From the NCBI GenBank assembly GCA_002720865.1, contig PBIO01000020.1, positions 1 through 64,000 of the forward strand: DNA of 64,000 nt, given 5' to 3'. This DNA comes from Halobacteriovorax sp. GTDB taxonomy: Bacteria; Bdellovibrionota; Bacteriovoracia; Bacteriovoracales; Bacteriovoracaceae. Positions 9,029 to 18,190 of the stretch are shown here, piece after piece. The first letter of the stretch is position 1, and every line of letters begins with the position of its first letter. Position numbers and translations under genes: made by a program. Below the pieces are notes generated by a model. That model had not been told where the DNA came from. It ran no database searches and saw nothing but the letters and a program-made list of their open reading frames with translations.

Positions 9029-10140
9029 CGGAAAACATACAAACGATTGCGACTAGAAATAGTCGCAAGTTTATTTTCCCCTACCTGAAGATTACCAAAA
9101 ACAGCCGAGTGGGCATGACCCATATCAAACTTTTCAAGAACCTTAAAATCCTTTGGCATTACTAAAAAAAGCTCCCCTGTACTACTAGCTACAGCTAACT
9201 TCTTTTTCCACCAAACGATACTAGAGAGAGCGTCATCAGATAGCTTTACCTTCTTAACCAGTTTTAGCTCCTTATTTAAATGAACTAACTCTCCATCAAT
9301 GGTTCCAAAAACAAGGCTATTACCGTGTGATATTGGCGCTCTTGTTACGTTATAAGAAAGCTTTCGAATTATGCTTCCTGACAACGGGTCCATAACGGTT
9401 AATGGTCCTGACTGAGAAGTCATGATCAACTGAGAGTGATGAATCAAAGGTGTAGAGTCGACATCCACAAATTTAGATCCATCGTTAATTCTAGTTTCCC
9501 AAAGTAGGACCCCTTCTTCGATAGAAAAAGCTGCCACATGTCCATCGGCGAAGCCAATAAAAAGCTTATCCGCGGCCACAACTGGCTGGCTAACTCTTTG
9601 AAGGGTTGTATTATAAGGAACAGATCTTTTATAGGCCCATAGGATCTTTCCACTTTGAGCATCTAAGCAAAAGAGCTTGTGATTTCTTGTATGAAGAAAC
9701 ATTCTCCCTTTAAAAATTACTGGTTGAGATTCAACACTAGCACCTAGGTCAACGGCGTACTTAAGCTCACCGGTAATCGTATGCCTAGCGTAAAGTCGAC
9801 CTTCATTTGTTCCATAAACAAGATACTCGTTATAAACCACCGGCTGAGAGAAATACCCACCCTTATCTTTAAAGCGCCACTGCTCTTTTCCATCTTCAAG
9901 TTGGTAGGCCACCATTTCTCCTGATCCATTTCCAGAAAAAACTGAATCTTCGTGAATCAATGGTGAGTTAAGTGCAATAGGTAGGTTTCCAGATTCATAA
10001 ACAGGATCGTGATTTTTTATCCATAAAGGATAAAACTCTGTTTTGGTATCTCGAATAGCCGTGACCCCAATGGTCTCGTGCATCCAAGCACAGGAGTTAA
10101 GTAATAGAACAAGCCCTATTAAGCTAAGAATTTTTTTCAA
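9025..10140 (-). CDS. bamB: BamB-like outer-membrane assembly lipoprotein (beta-propeller)
   Basis: Lipoprotein signal MKKILSLIGLVLLLNSC, then repeated PQQ-type beta-propeller blades, for example VYESGNLP, LEDGKEQWRFKD, LDAQSGKILWAYKR and IEEGVLLWETRIND. This is the architecture of BamB, the BAM-complex lipoprotein that helps insert beta-barrels into the outer membrane. Length (371) is close to the family norm. The gene follows a YfgM-like gene, as in the yfgM-bamB-der order of enterobacteria, and der lies 2 kb away on the same strand, which supports the assignment over other PQQ-propeller proteins. Confidence 0.82.
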   Translation of the reverse strand: MKKILSLIGLVLLLNSCAWMHETIGVTAIRDTKTEFYPLWIKNHDPVYESGNLPIALNSPLIHEDSVFSGNGSGEMVAYQLEDGKEQWRFKDKGGYFSQPVVYNEYLVYGTNEGRLYARHTITGELKYAVDLGASVESQPVIFKGRMFLHTRNHKLFCLDAQSGKILWAYKRSVPYNTTLQRVSQPVVAADKLFIGFADGHVAAFSIEEGVLLWETRINDGSKFVDVDSTPLIHHSQLIMTSQSGPLTVMDPLSGSIIRKLSYNVTRAPISHGNSLVFGTIDGELVHLNKELKLVKKVKLSDDALSSIVWWKKKLAVASSTGELFLVMPKDFKVLEKFDMGHAHSAVFGNLQVGENKLATISSRNRLYVFR

Positions 10141-10152
10141 TTTATTACCTTT

Positions 10153-10824
10153 TTAAATATCTTGTAAGTGAAGCTTCGCTAATTTGATGAACTCGGCTTC
10201 CTTTCCGTTATCAATCAGGTATTGTAAATTTAATTTCGCTTTTTCTTTATTCCCTTCTGCTATGTAAAGCCTTCCTAGATCTAGATAGATTTTATCCTCA
10301 AAAAGTTTTTTAGAAGAAGTATTTAAATCCTCTAAAACTTTGATTGCTCCACTATAGTCTTTTAAATCCTCTAAGGCCGCCGCTAAATGTAACGAAAGCA
10401 TATTAGAAAGGATGGGAGTACTATAATTATTTAACCCGACTCTTAAAATCTCTGAAGCTTCCTTATAGGCACCCTGCTCACTTAGATGCTCTGATGATTT
10501 TATAAGCACAGGGGCTAAACCTTCGAAGTCACCAATTTCTTTTTGAAGGGCCATAAACTTCACAGCATATTCAGCTGGTGCTAATTTCTTTTCGATCAGT
10601 TGAGTATAAGTAGATTCTTGAAACTCGTAGATTTTCTTACCAAGCTCTTGCTCTTTTTTACCTTTAATAGAACTATAACCGCCCCATCCAAAGATTCCCC
10701 CAAAAAGAAGAACCGCTAAAATAACGACAATGCTTTTATTCTTTGCAATCCAAGCACCTATTTCAGTTTGATTTAAAACTTGATCTATTTCGCGATTTGG
10801 AGCCATTTCCGTATCTGTGGCCAT
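10153..10824 (-). CDS. YfgM-like tetratricopeptide membrane protein
   Basis: MATDTEMAPNREIDQVLNQTEIGAW is followed by one transmembrane segment (IVVILAVLLFGGIFGWGGY, about residues 33-51) and a TPR-like periplasmic domain with alternating helices (EILRVGLNNY, ALEDLKDYSGAIKVLED, DLGRLYIAEGNKEKAKLNL). This matches YfgM, an inner-membrane ancillary partner of the Sec translocon and periplasmic chaperones. I chose the ATG at 10824 because AAAGGAAA precedes it by seven bases; an upstream in-frame ATG at 10857 has no such site. It sits 12 bases upstream of the BamB-like gene, the arrangement known from E. coli. Confidence 0.75.
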   Translation of the reverse strand: MATDTEMAPNREIDQVLNQTEIGAWIAKNKSIVVILAVLLFGGIFGWGGYSSIKGKKEQELGKKIYEFQESTYTQLIEKKLAPAEYAVKFMALQKEIGDFEGLAPVLIKSSEHLSEQGAYKEASEILRVGLNNYSTPILSNMLSLHLAAALEDLKDYSGAIKVLEDLNTSSKKLFEDKIYLDLGRLYIAEGNKEKAKLNLQYLIDNGKEAEFIKLAKLHLQDI

Positions 10825-10883
10825 AATTGAGTTTCCTTTGCTTTCATTAAATTTCAAAAAATTGTAGGAGGGCCGCCCCTAAG

Positions 10884-10912
10884 TTGTCAAAAATAGACTA
10901 CTTAGCTAAGAT
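10884..10912 (+). promoter_or_regulatory. sigma-70-like promoter for the outer-membrane barrel gene at 10959
   Basis: TTGTCA at 10884-10889 and TAAGAT at 10907-10912 with a 17-base spacer. Predicted initiation is near 10919, leaving a 5' leader of about 40 bases with AAGGA before the ATG at 10959. It lies in the divergent gap beside the YfgM-like gene. Confidence 0.55.
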
Positions 10913-10958
10913 AATCCAGAGAAGGATTTTCACCCCTTTTACGCTAAGGATGACGCGC

Positions 10959-11447
10959 ATGAATAGAGCATTTGCCCTAGTACTTTTAAGTATTTTACTC
11001 TTTGCACAATCTGCAAATTCAATGGACCGCCGCGGTAGATTAGGTATCGGCATGAGCAATCAGCTCAAAAATGACCTCCCCGCTATCTCTTTTAAGCTCC
11101 AAAAAAGCAATGCTTTTGCTTTTGGAGGCCTGGTAGGAGTTTCAACGAGAGACCCAGGTGGAGGACATGGATTTGGCTTAAAAGTGTATAGAAACCTTTT
11201 TGATGAGCCTCAGCTAACTTTTTATACCTCTCTTTTGGCAGCTATTATAAAAGAAAGACAAGTTTCTGGAGACGATGAAGGTTTTCAATTTGATTTAACA
11301 GTCGGTTCAGAATTTAGCTTCGCAGGACTTCAGTCCTTAGGGTTTAGCTTTGAAACAGGTATAAGTCTTAATAAGATAAACGGAGAATTTGGAATTGAAA
11401 CAGTGGGTTATCATTTTGTAACCGCCGGTATTCTATTCTATCTATAG
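10959..11447 (+). CDS. small exported protein, probable outer-membrane beta-barrel
   Basis: The ATG at 10959 follows AAGGA by eight bases and gives the signal peptide MNRAFALVLLSILLFAQSANS. The mature 140 residues alternate glycine/aromatic-rich strands (FGGLVGVS, FGLKVYRNLF, FQFDLTVGSEFSFAG, GFSFETGISL) and end HFVTAGILFYL, typical of a small eight-strand outer-membrane barrel. No specific family recognised. The next gene, 13 bases downstream, encodes another barrel. Confidence 0.72.
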   Translation: MNRAFALVLLSILLFAQSANSMDRRGRLGIGMSNQLKNDLPAISFKLQKSNAFAFGGLVGVSTRDPGGGHGFGLKVYRNLFDEPQLTFYTSLLAAIIKERQVSGDDEGFQFDLTVGSEFSFAGLQSLGFSFETGISLNKINGEFGIETVGYHFVTAGILFYL

Positions 11448-11460
11448 GATTTAAGACTTA

Positions 11461-12231
11461 ATGAGAAAATGCTTACTCATCTTATTTTTATTGCCATCCC
11501 TTTGTTTTGCTCAAGGTGGCATTAATGATGGATTTTCAATTGAAGAAGATGATCTGCAAATTGGCGGTGATATCTTTACGGACTTCAATGAAGATGTTGA
11601 AGAGTCTCAGGTTTTAGAAGACGAACGTTTTTTTCGTTATGGAAGATTCTTTAGCTTTGCTATCTCCCTTGGAATCACCACATTTGATGGAAACAGAGGT
11701 ACCGCTTACGAGAATGATCCCCCAAGCTATGGTCTTCAGGTTTATTATTTTAGTGATTTCTTTAATAGCTTTGGAATGGGATTTGAGTTTTCAAAGCACC
11801 ATTTCTTTATAGATCAAGCGACTAAGGGATTTGACCCTAATCCTCCAGGTCTTATTGACGTCAACATATTAAGAGTTTTCTTTGCTTATAGGTTTTATAT
11901 AGATACGGCCAACCTAGGTACGGCCATTACTTACTCAAATCCTTATTTTATTGGAAGGGTTGAATATTGGTACTTAACCAATAAGTTTGTGGATCAATCA
12001 CTTTTAGCTGACGACTCCGGCGGTGGACTTGGCTTTGGGCTGGGCTTTGGACTTGAATTTCCAATAAAATTAAAAGAGTCCTACATAGGAACAGAGTTTC
12101 TTTTTCATTCAGTTAATTTTCACGATAAGTTTACCCAAAACTATCGCCCTCTAAATGAAGGCGAATTTGGGTTTGATGATTTAACAGGTAACGCCTACTC
12201 CCTTATGGTTTCGTACGTTATTAGCTGGTAA
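11461..12231 (+). CDS. exported outer-membrane beta-barrel protein
   Basis: Signal peptide MRKCLLILFLLPSLCFA, an acidic N-terminal segment (FSIEEDDLQIGGDIFTDFNEDVEE), then about eight amphipathic strands including FSFAISLGITTFDG, GLQVYYFSDFFNSFGMGFEF and a glycine run GGGLGFGLGFGLEF, ending YSLMVSYVISW. The terminal Trp and alternating pattern fit an outer-membrane barrel. The gene converges on der with one base between the stop codons. No named family recognised. Confidence 0.72.
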   Translation: MRKCLLILFLLPSLCFAQGGINDGFSIEEDDLQIGGDIFTDFNEDVEESQVLEDERFFRYGRFFSFAISLGITTFDGNRGTAYENDPPSYGLQVYYFSDFFNSFGMGFEFSKHHFFIDQATKGFDPNPPGLIDVNILRVFFAYRFYIDTANLGTAITYSNPYFIGRVEYWYLTNKFVDQSLLADDSGGGLGFGLGFGLEFPIKLKESYIGTEFLFHSVNFHDKFTQNYRPLNEGEFGFDDLTGNAYSLMVSYVISW

Positions 12232-12232
12232 A

Positions 12233-13999
12233 TTAGCTTTTCAAGGCCTTTGCCTTTCCTTTTCCTAACCTTTTTTCCATATCTGTACCTGTTCTAAAAA
12301 TAAGGTGAACAGGGGTATTCACAATATCAAATTCACGTCTGATATTATTTTGCAGGTATCTTCTATAGTTCTCAGGGATTCCTTTTGAACGATTCGAAAA
12401 CATTAAGAAAGTTGGTGGGTCACTCTTAAGCATTGATGCGTACTTAACCTTAAACCGATTGCCATTAGTTTTCTTTAAAACAATCGGATGTCTTTCAACC
12501 ATATCCAGTACGAATCGGTTAAGGGCACCAGTTGGAATATTTCTATTTCTTATTATCGTTGTTTTCTTTAAGCTCTTTTTAAGCTTATTAATTCCACTAC
12601 TTTTTAAGGCCGAAATTGGAATGATGTCGCAAAAGTCTAGCCAAGGAATTTTGGCCCTAAGGTCAAGTAGCCATTCCTTTCGCTCTTCTTCTGTCTTTAA
12701 CTTCTCATTCATTAGGTCCATTTTGTTTAAACAAACGATAACCGACTTACCTTTTTCTAGGGCAATATCTAAAAGTCTACAATCTTGATGACCAATACCT
12801 CTCGTGGCATCAACCATATAAATGACAATATCAGATTCAGTAATACAGCGAAGTGATCTAAAAACTGACTGAGATTCAATAACCCCTTCAATATTAGACT
12901 TTCTTCTGATCCCGGCCGTATCAACCAAATGCATAGAACGCCAATAAGAAGTCTCACTCGTTTTTTCTTTTTCTACAGGAGCTTCTTCGGTGTCATTAAA
13001 AACTTGATCATAGAGTCTTTCGTTTATTTCCGTGTCAGTTTCTTCTTCTATCTTTCCTCGAGCTTCAAGAACTGCTTCTTCATTAAAAGATTGTTCCATT
13101 TTCTCGTAGACTTCAGAATTATTTTTTCTAAACTCTTCGTATTGCTGAAGAAGAAGACCATCATTTTTTCCTGGCTTATTATCCTCTTCAAGAAGTTCAG
13201 CATCTTTACCGAAATAAAGATCAAAATAACCTTCGATAGGATCAACAGTCGTTCCTGCGATATCGGATACAAGTGCTCTTTCACTTCCAACCAGTAAGTT
13301 TAGAAGAGTAGATTTCCCAGCGTTAGGAGCTCCAATAAGGGCCAGTTTTGCTGCAACTTTCTCTCTAGGAGTTACCCCTTTTTGAAGTCCTGGAGCATTG
13401 TCGATATTACTATTAAAGGCCAGTACTTCCCTATGAATAGCTTCTCTTATCACTTCAAGACCAAGCCCGTGAGCAGCTGATACTGGGAAAAACTCACTTG
13501 GGTTTAGCCCTAAGCTATAAAATTCGGCTTCCTCACCCCTTTGATTTTCAGAATCAAACTTATTCACAAGAAGCCAAAATGGTTTTTTTCTTGCACGAAT
13601 AAAGTCTGCAATACCCTCATCAAAAGGAAGCACCCCTTCTCTAGCATCAACTACAAATAAAACGAGGTCTGATTCATCAATGGCAAGCTGAGCGTGCTCA
13701 TTCATTATGTTAAAGAAGTGATTAAACTCTACTTCTTTTTTATTTTCACCTTCTTCATCAATCTTTTGAGGATAAAAGCCACCGGTATCAACCATAATGG
13801 CCTCAACTTCTTCGTCAAAGTAAGGATCATCATTAAATTTTGCTACACCGTAGTGACGATCACGAGTCACTCCTGGAAGATCGTGAGTCAAGGCGTGATT
13901 CTTTCTCATCAATCTATTAAATAGTGAGCTTTTACCAACATTGGGTCTTCCTATTAAGGAGATCACCATATTTCTTTTTGCTTGGCGTGGACCTTTCAT
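12233..13999 (-). CDS. der: ribosome-assembly GTPase Der (EngA) with an extra acidic insert
   Basis: Der acts in 50S subunit assembly and carries two tandem GTPase domains and a C-terminal KH-like domain. Domain 1: G1 [10 protein letters not shown]3 DTGG, G4 NKFD. Domain 2: G1 [10 protein letters not shown]2 GTT, G3 DTAG, G4 NKMD. The KH-like end includes [21 protein letters not shown] chose the ATG at 13999, which shares a base with the era stop (TAATG); an in-frame ATG at 14014 lies within the ribosome-binding site GGAGGG. The protein is 588 residues against about 490 for typical Der; most of the excess is about 90 acidic residues between G2 and G3 of domain 2 (plus-strand 12946-13220). Confidence 0.95.
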   Translation of the reverse strand: MKGPRQAKRNMVISLIGRPNVGKSSLFNRLMRKNHALTHDLPGVTRDRHYGVAKFNDDPYFDEEVEAIMVDTGGFYPQKIDEEGENKKEVEFNHFFNIMNEHAQLAIDESDLVLFVVDAREGVLPFDEGIADFIRARKKPFWLLVNKFDSENQRGEEAEFYSLGLNPSEFFPVSAAHGLGLEVIREAIHREVLAFNSNIDNAPGLQKGVTPREKVAAKLALIGAPNAGKSTLLNLLVGSERALVSDIAGTTVDPIEGYFDLYFGKDAELLEEDNKPGKNDGLLLQQYEEFRKNNSEVYEKMEQSFNEEAVLEARGKIEEETDTEINERLYDQVFNDTEEAPVEKEKTSETSYWRSMHLVDTAGIRRKSNIEGVIESQSVFRSLRCITESDIVIYMVDATRGIGHQDCRLLDIALEKGKSVIVCLNKMDLMNEKLKTEEERKEWLLDLRAKIPWLDFCDIIPISALKSSGINKLKKSLKKTTIIRNRNIPTGALNRFVLDMVERHPIVLKKTNGNRFKVKYASMLKSDPPTFLMFSNRSKGIPENYRRYLQNNIRREFDIVNTPVHLIFRTGTDMEKRLGKGKAKALKS

Positions 14000-14973
14000 T
14001 ACCTTGCCCTCCATACTCTATTAGAATCTTGAGCTCTAGGAAGTCCTATTTCTTCAAGAACCCAATTATTCTTAAACCATTTTGGGCTAACCTTAACATG
14101 CAAATTTAAATGCACTTTACCGCCAGTCATAGCAGCAATTTTCTTTCTAGCTCTAGTTCCAATTTCTTTAATCATTGAACCTTGTTTACCAACGACAATT
14201 CCTCTTTGAGAAGGACGGTTAACAAGTATCGCCGCAGAAATATGAGTATCTACATTTTCTCTAGTCTCTTTATCTTTAAAATCTCTGTATTCCTCAATAA
14301 GGACAGCAACTTCGTAAGGAATTTCTTCTTTTAAAAGTTGAAAGGCCTGCTCTCGGATATATTCAGTGGCGAAGAAACGTTCATTTCTATTAGAAATATC
14401 TCCATTAATATAATGGTGAGGACTCTCAGGTGCACGATCGCAAATATCCCCTGTTAGCTGATGAACATTATCGCCAGTCTTTGAGCTTAATAAGTAGTGA
14501 TTCGTAATCGACGGAACAATTTCTTTAGCTGCCGTCATAATTTCTTCAATAGGAAGAGCACTTGGATCTTTTACTAAATCAAGTTTAGAGAAGACAACCC
14601 ATGTTTCCGCAAGCTCTTGCTCTTCCATCTGGCGAGCAAATTCTTGGAATTGAGGAAGTACATTATGAGACATATCAATAAGAAGCAGGTTTAAATCCGC
14701 TCCCATAGTTCCACCGCGAGCCTGCTCATTCATTCTTTTATTAAATTCAAGATTGGAGCGGTGTAGGCCGGGAGTATCAACTAGAATGATCTCAGTATGA
14801 TCAATTGTTAAAATACAATGAAAACGATTTCTCGTCGTTTGCGGTCTGTTGGTAACAATAGTTAGGTCAGTTCCAAGCATATAGTTTATAAGAGAACTTT
14901 TCCCGACGTTTGGGGCCCCTAAAACTGCTAGCATAATGGATTTGCTATCCGGATGTTGGTCTTCAATGAGCAT
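13999..14973 (-). CDS. era: GTPase Era
   Basis: Era binds the 3' end of 16S rRNA and promotes 30S maturation. The G domain shows G1 GAPNVGKSS, the TTRNR switch, G3 DTPG and a G4-like SKLD in place of the common NKxD. The C-terminal KH domain includes [28 protein letters not shown]. Length 324 is slightly above the usual 300. It lies between rnc and der with overlapping ends (rnc stop inside its start region, der start on its stop), so the three ribosome-related genes are coupled in one operon. Confidence 0.95.
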   Translation of the reverse strand: MLIEDQHPDSKSIMLAVLGAPNVGKSSLINYMLGTDLTIVTNRPQTTRNRFHCILTIDHTEIILVDTPGLHRSNLEFNKRMNEQARGGTMGADLNLLLIDMSHNVLPQFQEFARQMEEQELAETWVVFSKLDLVKDPSALPIEEIMTAAKEIVPSITNHYLLSSKTGDNVHQLTGDICDRAPESPHHYINGDISNRNERFFATEYIREQAFQLLKEEIPYEVAVLIEEYRDFKDKETRENVDTHISAAILVNRPSQRGIVVGKQGSMIKEIGTRARKKIAAMTGGKVHLNLHVKVSPKWFKNNWVLEEIGLPRAQDSNRVWRAR

Positions 14974-15796
14974 CTTTTACCTCGTTATATAATTTTTTAT
15001 CTAAAATTTTACTGGCTAATATTTTTTCTGCTTTCTTTTTTGATGGATGTGTCATCTTGGCAAGTTCAATTCCCTTTAGGGTTACCTGAACTTCGAATTC
15101 TCCATTTCCAGATTCCTTTGAATGATATTTTGGATGTTCCTTAAAAATGGCCATGGTCTTTTCTTGAAGTTTAGTTTTTGAATCAAAGTCATCTAAATGA
15201 GACTGGTCATAAAAATCTACTCCGTAATGCTGCTGGTAAAAATCGGTTAACTTCAATAAGTAGGACTCGGCACCTTCGATACCTTTTTCTAAGTAGAATA
15301 CGGCAATGGTGGACTCTACGATATCGGCTAAAATGGCGTTTTTCTCTTGCCCACCATTTTGAGTTTCCCCTTTTCCAAGAAGAACAAGTTTTCCAAACTC
15401 TAACCCACGGGCCAGTTTAGAAAGATTGTTTTCATTGACGAGCGCTCCCCTTAATTTTGAAAGGCGACCTTCATTTAACTTTGGATAACGGGATAAAAGA
15501 ACCTTTGATACCAATAAGTCTAAAACGGCATCCCCTAAAAACTCCAATCTTTCATAAGAGTTAAATTTAAGGTTTGAATTTTCATGCTCAAAGCTTGTAT
15601 GGCAGAGGGATTCAATTAAATGGTTAGATGTTCCAAGGGTGGAAAAGAATTCTTCAAAGTGGGTCCAATTTTTTATTTCTTCATAGAACCAAGTGATAAA
15701 ACTATCTCGTCCTCTATCTTTCAGAGGTGCATCATTATAGGATTTGGATATAGAATATCCAGATCGGATGTCCGAGAAGGTCGTCTCACTTGCCAT
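14963..15796 (-). CDS. rnc: ribonuclease III
   Basis: Double-stranded RNA endonuclease that processes rRNA precursors. The RNase III signature YERLEFLGDAVLDLL holds the metal-binding acidic residues, with the second acidic cluster in ILADIVESTIAVFYLEKG. The C-terminal dsRNA-binding domain starts near KTKLQEKTMAIFKEHPKYHS and ends with SKKKAEKILASKIL. There is an N-terminal extension of about 40 residues (FSDIRSGYSISKSYND) ahead of the catalytic domain. The ATG at 15796 was chosen; another in-frame ATG is three codons upstream. First gene of the rnc-era-der operon. Confidence 0.94.
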   Translation of the reverse strand: MASETTFSDIRSGYSISKSYNDAPLKDRGRDSFITWFYEEIKNWTHFEEFFSTLGTSNHLIESLCHTSFEHENSNLKFNSYERLEFLGDAVLDLLVSKVLLSRYPKLNEGRLSKLRGALVNENNLSKLARGLEFGKLVLLGKGETQNGGQEKNAILADIVESTIAVFYLEKGIEGAESYLLKLTDFYQQHYGVDFYDQSHLDDFDSKTKLQEKTMAIFKEHPKYHSKESGNGEFEVQVTLKGIELAKMTHPSKKKAEKILASKILDKKLYNEVKDAH

Positions 15797-15967
15797 AGGG
15801 CCCACTTATATTCGAATTTACGGGGTTTCCCCCAACTTATATGTCGCTTTGTACCAAGTCCATTTCAAGCTTTCAAGTTTCTTGTCCCTACAGCCCGAGA
15901 CGTGTAGAATTTTCTCACTTTAGACCAATATTAGCACGACACAGACGCGCTGCATCAAGGAATATCC

Positions 15968-16966
15968 GTGGCTCAACCTAGAGAAAAAGCAAACGTGGAC
16001 CTCTTAGGACTTCAAGACGAGTTCTTTACAATGCTTAAGGGCAAGGGCCGCTCAGTAAACACTCTTAAAAATTATAGAACAGACCTTGATTGTTTTAATA
16101 AATACTTGGTGGAAGTCGCCAAGAATAAGCGCCTCGATATTAGCGGTTTTTCAATTCCAGAAATAAAAGAGTACGGAAGTTTTTTAGAGAAAAAGTACAA
16201 TAGCGACAATTCAAGAAGACGAAGAGTTCAGGCCCTAAGGATGTTTTTTGATTTTTTAGTGGAAGAAAAAGTATTCCCTTCTAATCCCGTGAGAAAAATC
16301 CCTACTTCACCTAAGTTTCTAGATATTCCAAGACCAACCCCCTACGTCGACGTAAAAACACTTTGGCAATTTTTGCTAGAAGAGTCCGTAAGCAAGCAAC
16401 CAATGGTACGCCTTATTGCCAAAAGAAATATGGTTACCCTTGTCTTAATTTATGGAGCAGGTTTAAAAGTCAGCGATCTTTCAGACCTTCAAGTTTCTCA
16501 GGTTTATTTAGATGGTGATAGTCCTAGGGTTTTAATTAATCCTCCTAAGAGGGACCCTTATACAGTCCCCCTCCCGAAGATTTTTACGACCATATTTAAT
16601 GATTATAGTAAAACCTTAGCCACGATGAAAAAAGATTCTAAAGTTGAATTTGATTCAGTTCTCTTTAATGCCAACCCTTATCGAATTTTATCTGGTGGGC
16701 TTAGTTCTAGAGGGATTGAAATAATTTTTGAAGAATTTAGAAAGAAACTCATGATTGAATGTACGGCGAAGAGCCTAAGACAAGCATGTATTTTTAAATG
16801 GCTAAAACAAAAACACAAAGATTCTCAAATCAAGGAGTGGCTAGGCCTAGCCCCTAGCTATAATTTAAAAATGTACAAAGAGCACTTGAGCAACCACGCT
16901 CATGATGAAGGTTTCTTGGAAGAAATCCATTCGCACTTTGTTCGCAAAGGTCTCCACAGGAGGTAG
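15968..16966 (+). CDS. Xer-like tyrosine recombinase homologue with degenerate active site
   Basis: Starts at GTG six bases after AAGGA. N-terminal SAM-like core-binding domain (NTLKNYRTDLDCFNKYL) and a C-terminal catalytic-type domain. Alignment by eye to XerC/XerD motifs: YGAGLKVSDLSDL has Lys167 where the first catalytic Arg belongs, AKSLRQ has Lys268 in place of His but keeps Arg271, LGLAPSYNLKMY has Leu294 in place of His, and Tyr303 sits at the nucleophile position. Three of the conserved residues are therefore changed, so strand exchange is doubtful and a DNA-binding role is possible. Nothing nearby suggests a mobile element. Confidence 0.8.
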   Translation: MAQPREKANVDLLGLQDEFFTMLKGKGRSVNTLKNYRTDLDCFNKYLVEVAKNKRLDISGFSIPEIKEYGSFLEKKYNSDNSRRRRVQALRMFFDFLVEEKVFPSNPVRKIPTSPKFLDIPRPTPYVDVKTLWQFLLEESVSKQPMVRLIAKRNMVTLVLIYGAGLKVSDLSDLQVSQVYLDGDSPRVLINPPKRDPYTVPLPKIFTTIFNDYSKTLATMKKDSKVEFDSVLFNANPYRILSGGLSSRGIEIIFEEFRKKLMIECTAKSLRQACIFKWLKQKHKDSQIKEWLGLAPSYNLKMYKEHLSNHAHDEGFLEEIHSHFVRKGLHRR

Positions 16967-16970
16967 GACC

Positions 16971-18188
16971 ATGCGCACAGTTATACTCGCCTTATTTTTA
17001 CTACCAGGTTGTAGTGTCTTTATCGATAAAATTGCCGGGGATTTTGAAAAAGACCCTGTGGTCATGCTCAATGACCTAAAACCTAAAACCAAAAAGTTTT
17101 TGGATCAGGCCTTTGAGGGAATTAATCCCAAATGCTTACGAGACGTGCACGTCCATGCGGTTGGAAATGGTTCAGGTGGAACTGGAAACTGGGTAAATCC
17201 GGACATGATGAGCCTTAGTCACCCCTATAAATTTCTTCAGTACAAAGTTTACCTTAGTGCCTCTGGATTAGAAGATCTGGAAGATGCCGATGAAAAGTAT
17301 ATGCAACGCCTGATAAAGCTTGCCAGATCAGACAGACGTTATGGAAAAATGCATCTGCTAGCCTTTGACAAAAATCATACCGAAGAAGGGGTAGAGGATT
17401 TAAAACGCTCTACCTTTTATATTACAAATGAGCATGTCTGGAATATGTACGAAAAGTATCCCGATATTATCGTTCCCACAATCTCTGTTCACCCCTATAG
17501 AAAAGATGCCATCCAAAGATTAGAAAAGTGGGCTAAAAAAGGTGCTCGCTATATAAAGTGGCTTCCTAATGCTCAAAGAATAGATCCCGCCTCAGATAAA
17601 CTCGACGAGTATTATAAAGTCGTTAAAAAGTATAATATGGTTATCCTCTCCCATACCGGTGAAGAAAAAGCTGTTGATGGAGAAGAGTTTCAGGAACTAG
17701 CAAACCCTCTAAGGTTTAGAAGGCCCTTAGATATGGGCGTTAAAATTATCATGGCTCATGCAGCTTCACTTGGGCAGTGTAAAGATCTTGAACAAGGTGG
17801 AAAGAAATCTTGCTTTGATCTCTTTTGGCGAGTTTTAAGTGATAAGAAGTACGAAAACAATCTTTGGGGAGAGCTCTCTGGAATTACAATTCATACAAGA
17901 GTAGGAGCTCCAACTGAAACTCTTTTAGACAATCCACAAGTTCATCACCGATTGGTCAATGGCTCTGATTACCCCCTTCCGGCCATTAATATTCTTTATA
18001 GAACAACTCAATTTAAGAAGCTTGGTTATATTACGAATGAAGAAAAAGAAATGCTAAATGAGATTTATGACTATAATCCGCTTATTTTTGATTTTGTCTT
18101 AAAAAGAAACCTAAAGCATCCTAAAACTGGCAAAAGGTTTTCGCCTAGTGCATTTGAACTTCCACCGGAGCTTTGTGAGCTAAATTAA
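16971..18188 (+). CDS. amidohydrolase-family lipoprotein
   Basis: The ATG at 16971 has AGGAGG seven bases upstream and gives MRTVILALFLLPGC, a short lipoprotein signal (lipobox LPGC). The mature protein is a TIM-barrel amidohydrolase_2-type enzyme with metal motif DVHVHAVGNGSG, VPTISVHPYRKDA, ILSHTGEEKA, IMAHAASLG and the late Asp in NGSDYPLP. The exact reaction is unknown; relatives include metal-dependent decarboxylases and lactonases. Membrane anchoring is unusual for this family. It starts 2 bases after the stop of the Xer-like gene. Confidence 0.8.
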   Translation: MRTVILALFLLPGCSVFIDKIAGDFEKDPVVMLNDLKPKTKKFLDQAFEGINPKCLRDVHVHAVGNGSGGTGNWVNPDMMSLSHPYKFLQYKVYLSASGLEDLEDADEKYMQRLIKLARSDRRYGKMHLLAFDKNHTEEGVEDLKRSTFYITNEHVWNMYEKYPDIIVPTISVHPYRKDAIQRLEKWAKKGARYIKWLPNAQRIDPASDKLDEYYKVVKKYNMVILSHTGEEKAVDGEEFQELANPLRFRRPLDMGVKIIMAHAASLGQCKDLEQGGKKSCFDLFWRVLSDKKYENNLWGELSGITIHTRVGAPTETLLDNPQVHHRLVNGSDYPLPAINILYRTTQFKKLGYITNEEKEMLNEIYDYNPLIFDFVLKRNLKHPKTGKRFSPSAFELPPELCELN

Positions 18189-18190
18189 CT

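Noticed and set aside
12929-13297. Plus-strand open frame opposite the Der insert
   Set aside because: Antisense of the acidic insert gives a Phe-rich product; the Der frame is continuous and its G motifs flank the region correctly.
15968-16966. Integrase of a prophage or integrative element
   Set aside because: No tRNA, att repeats or phage genes nearby, and the catalytic residues are not intact.
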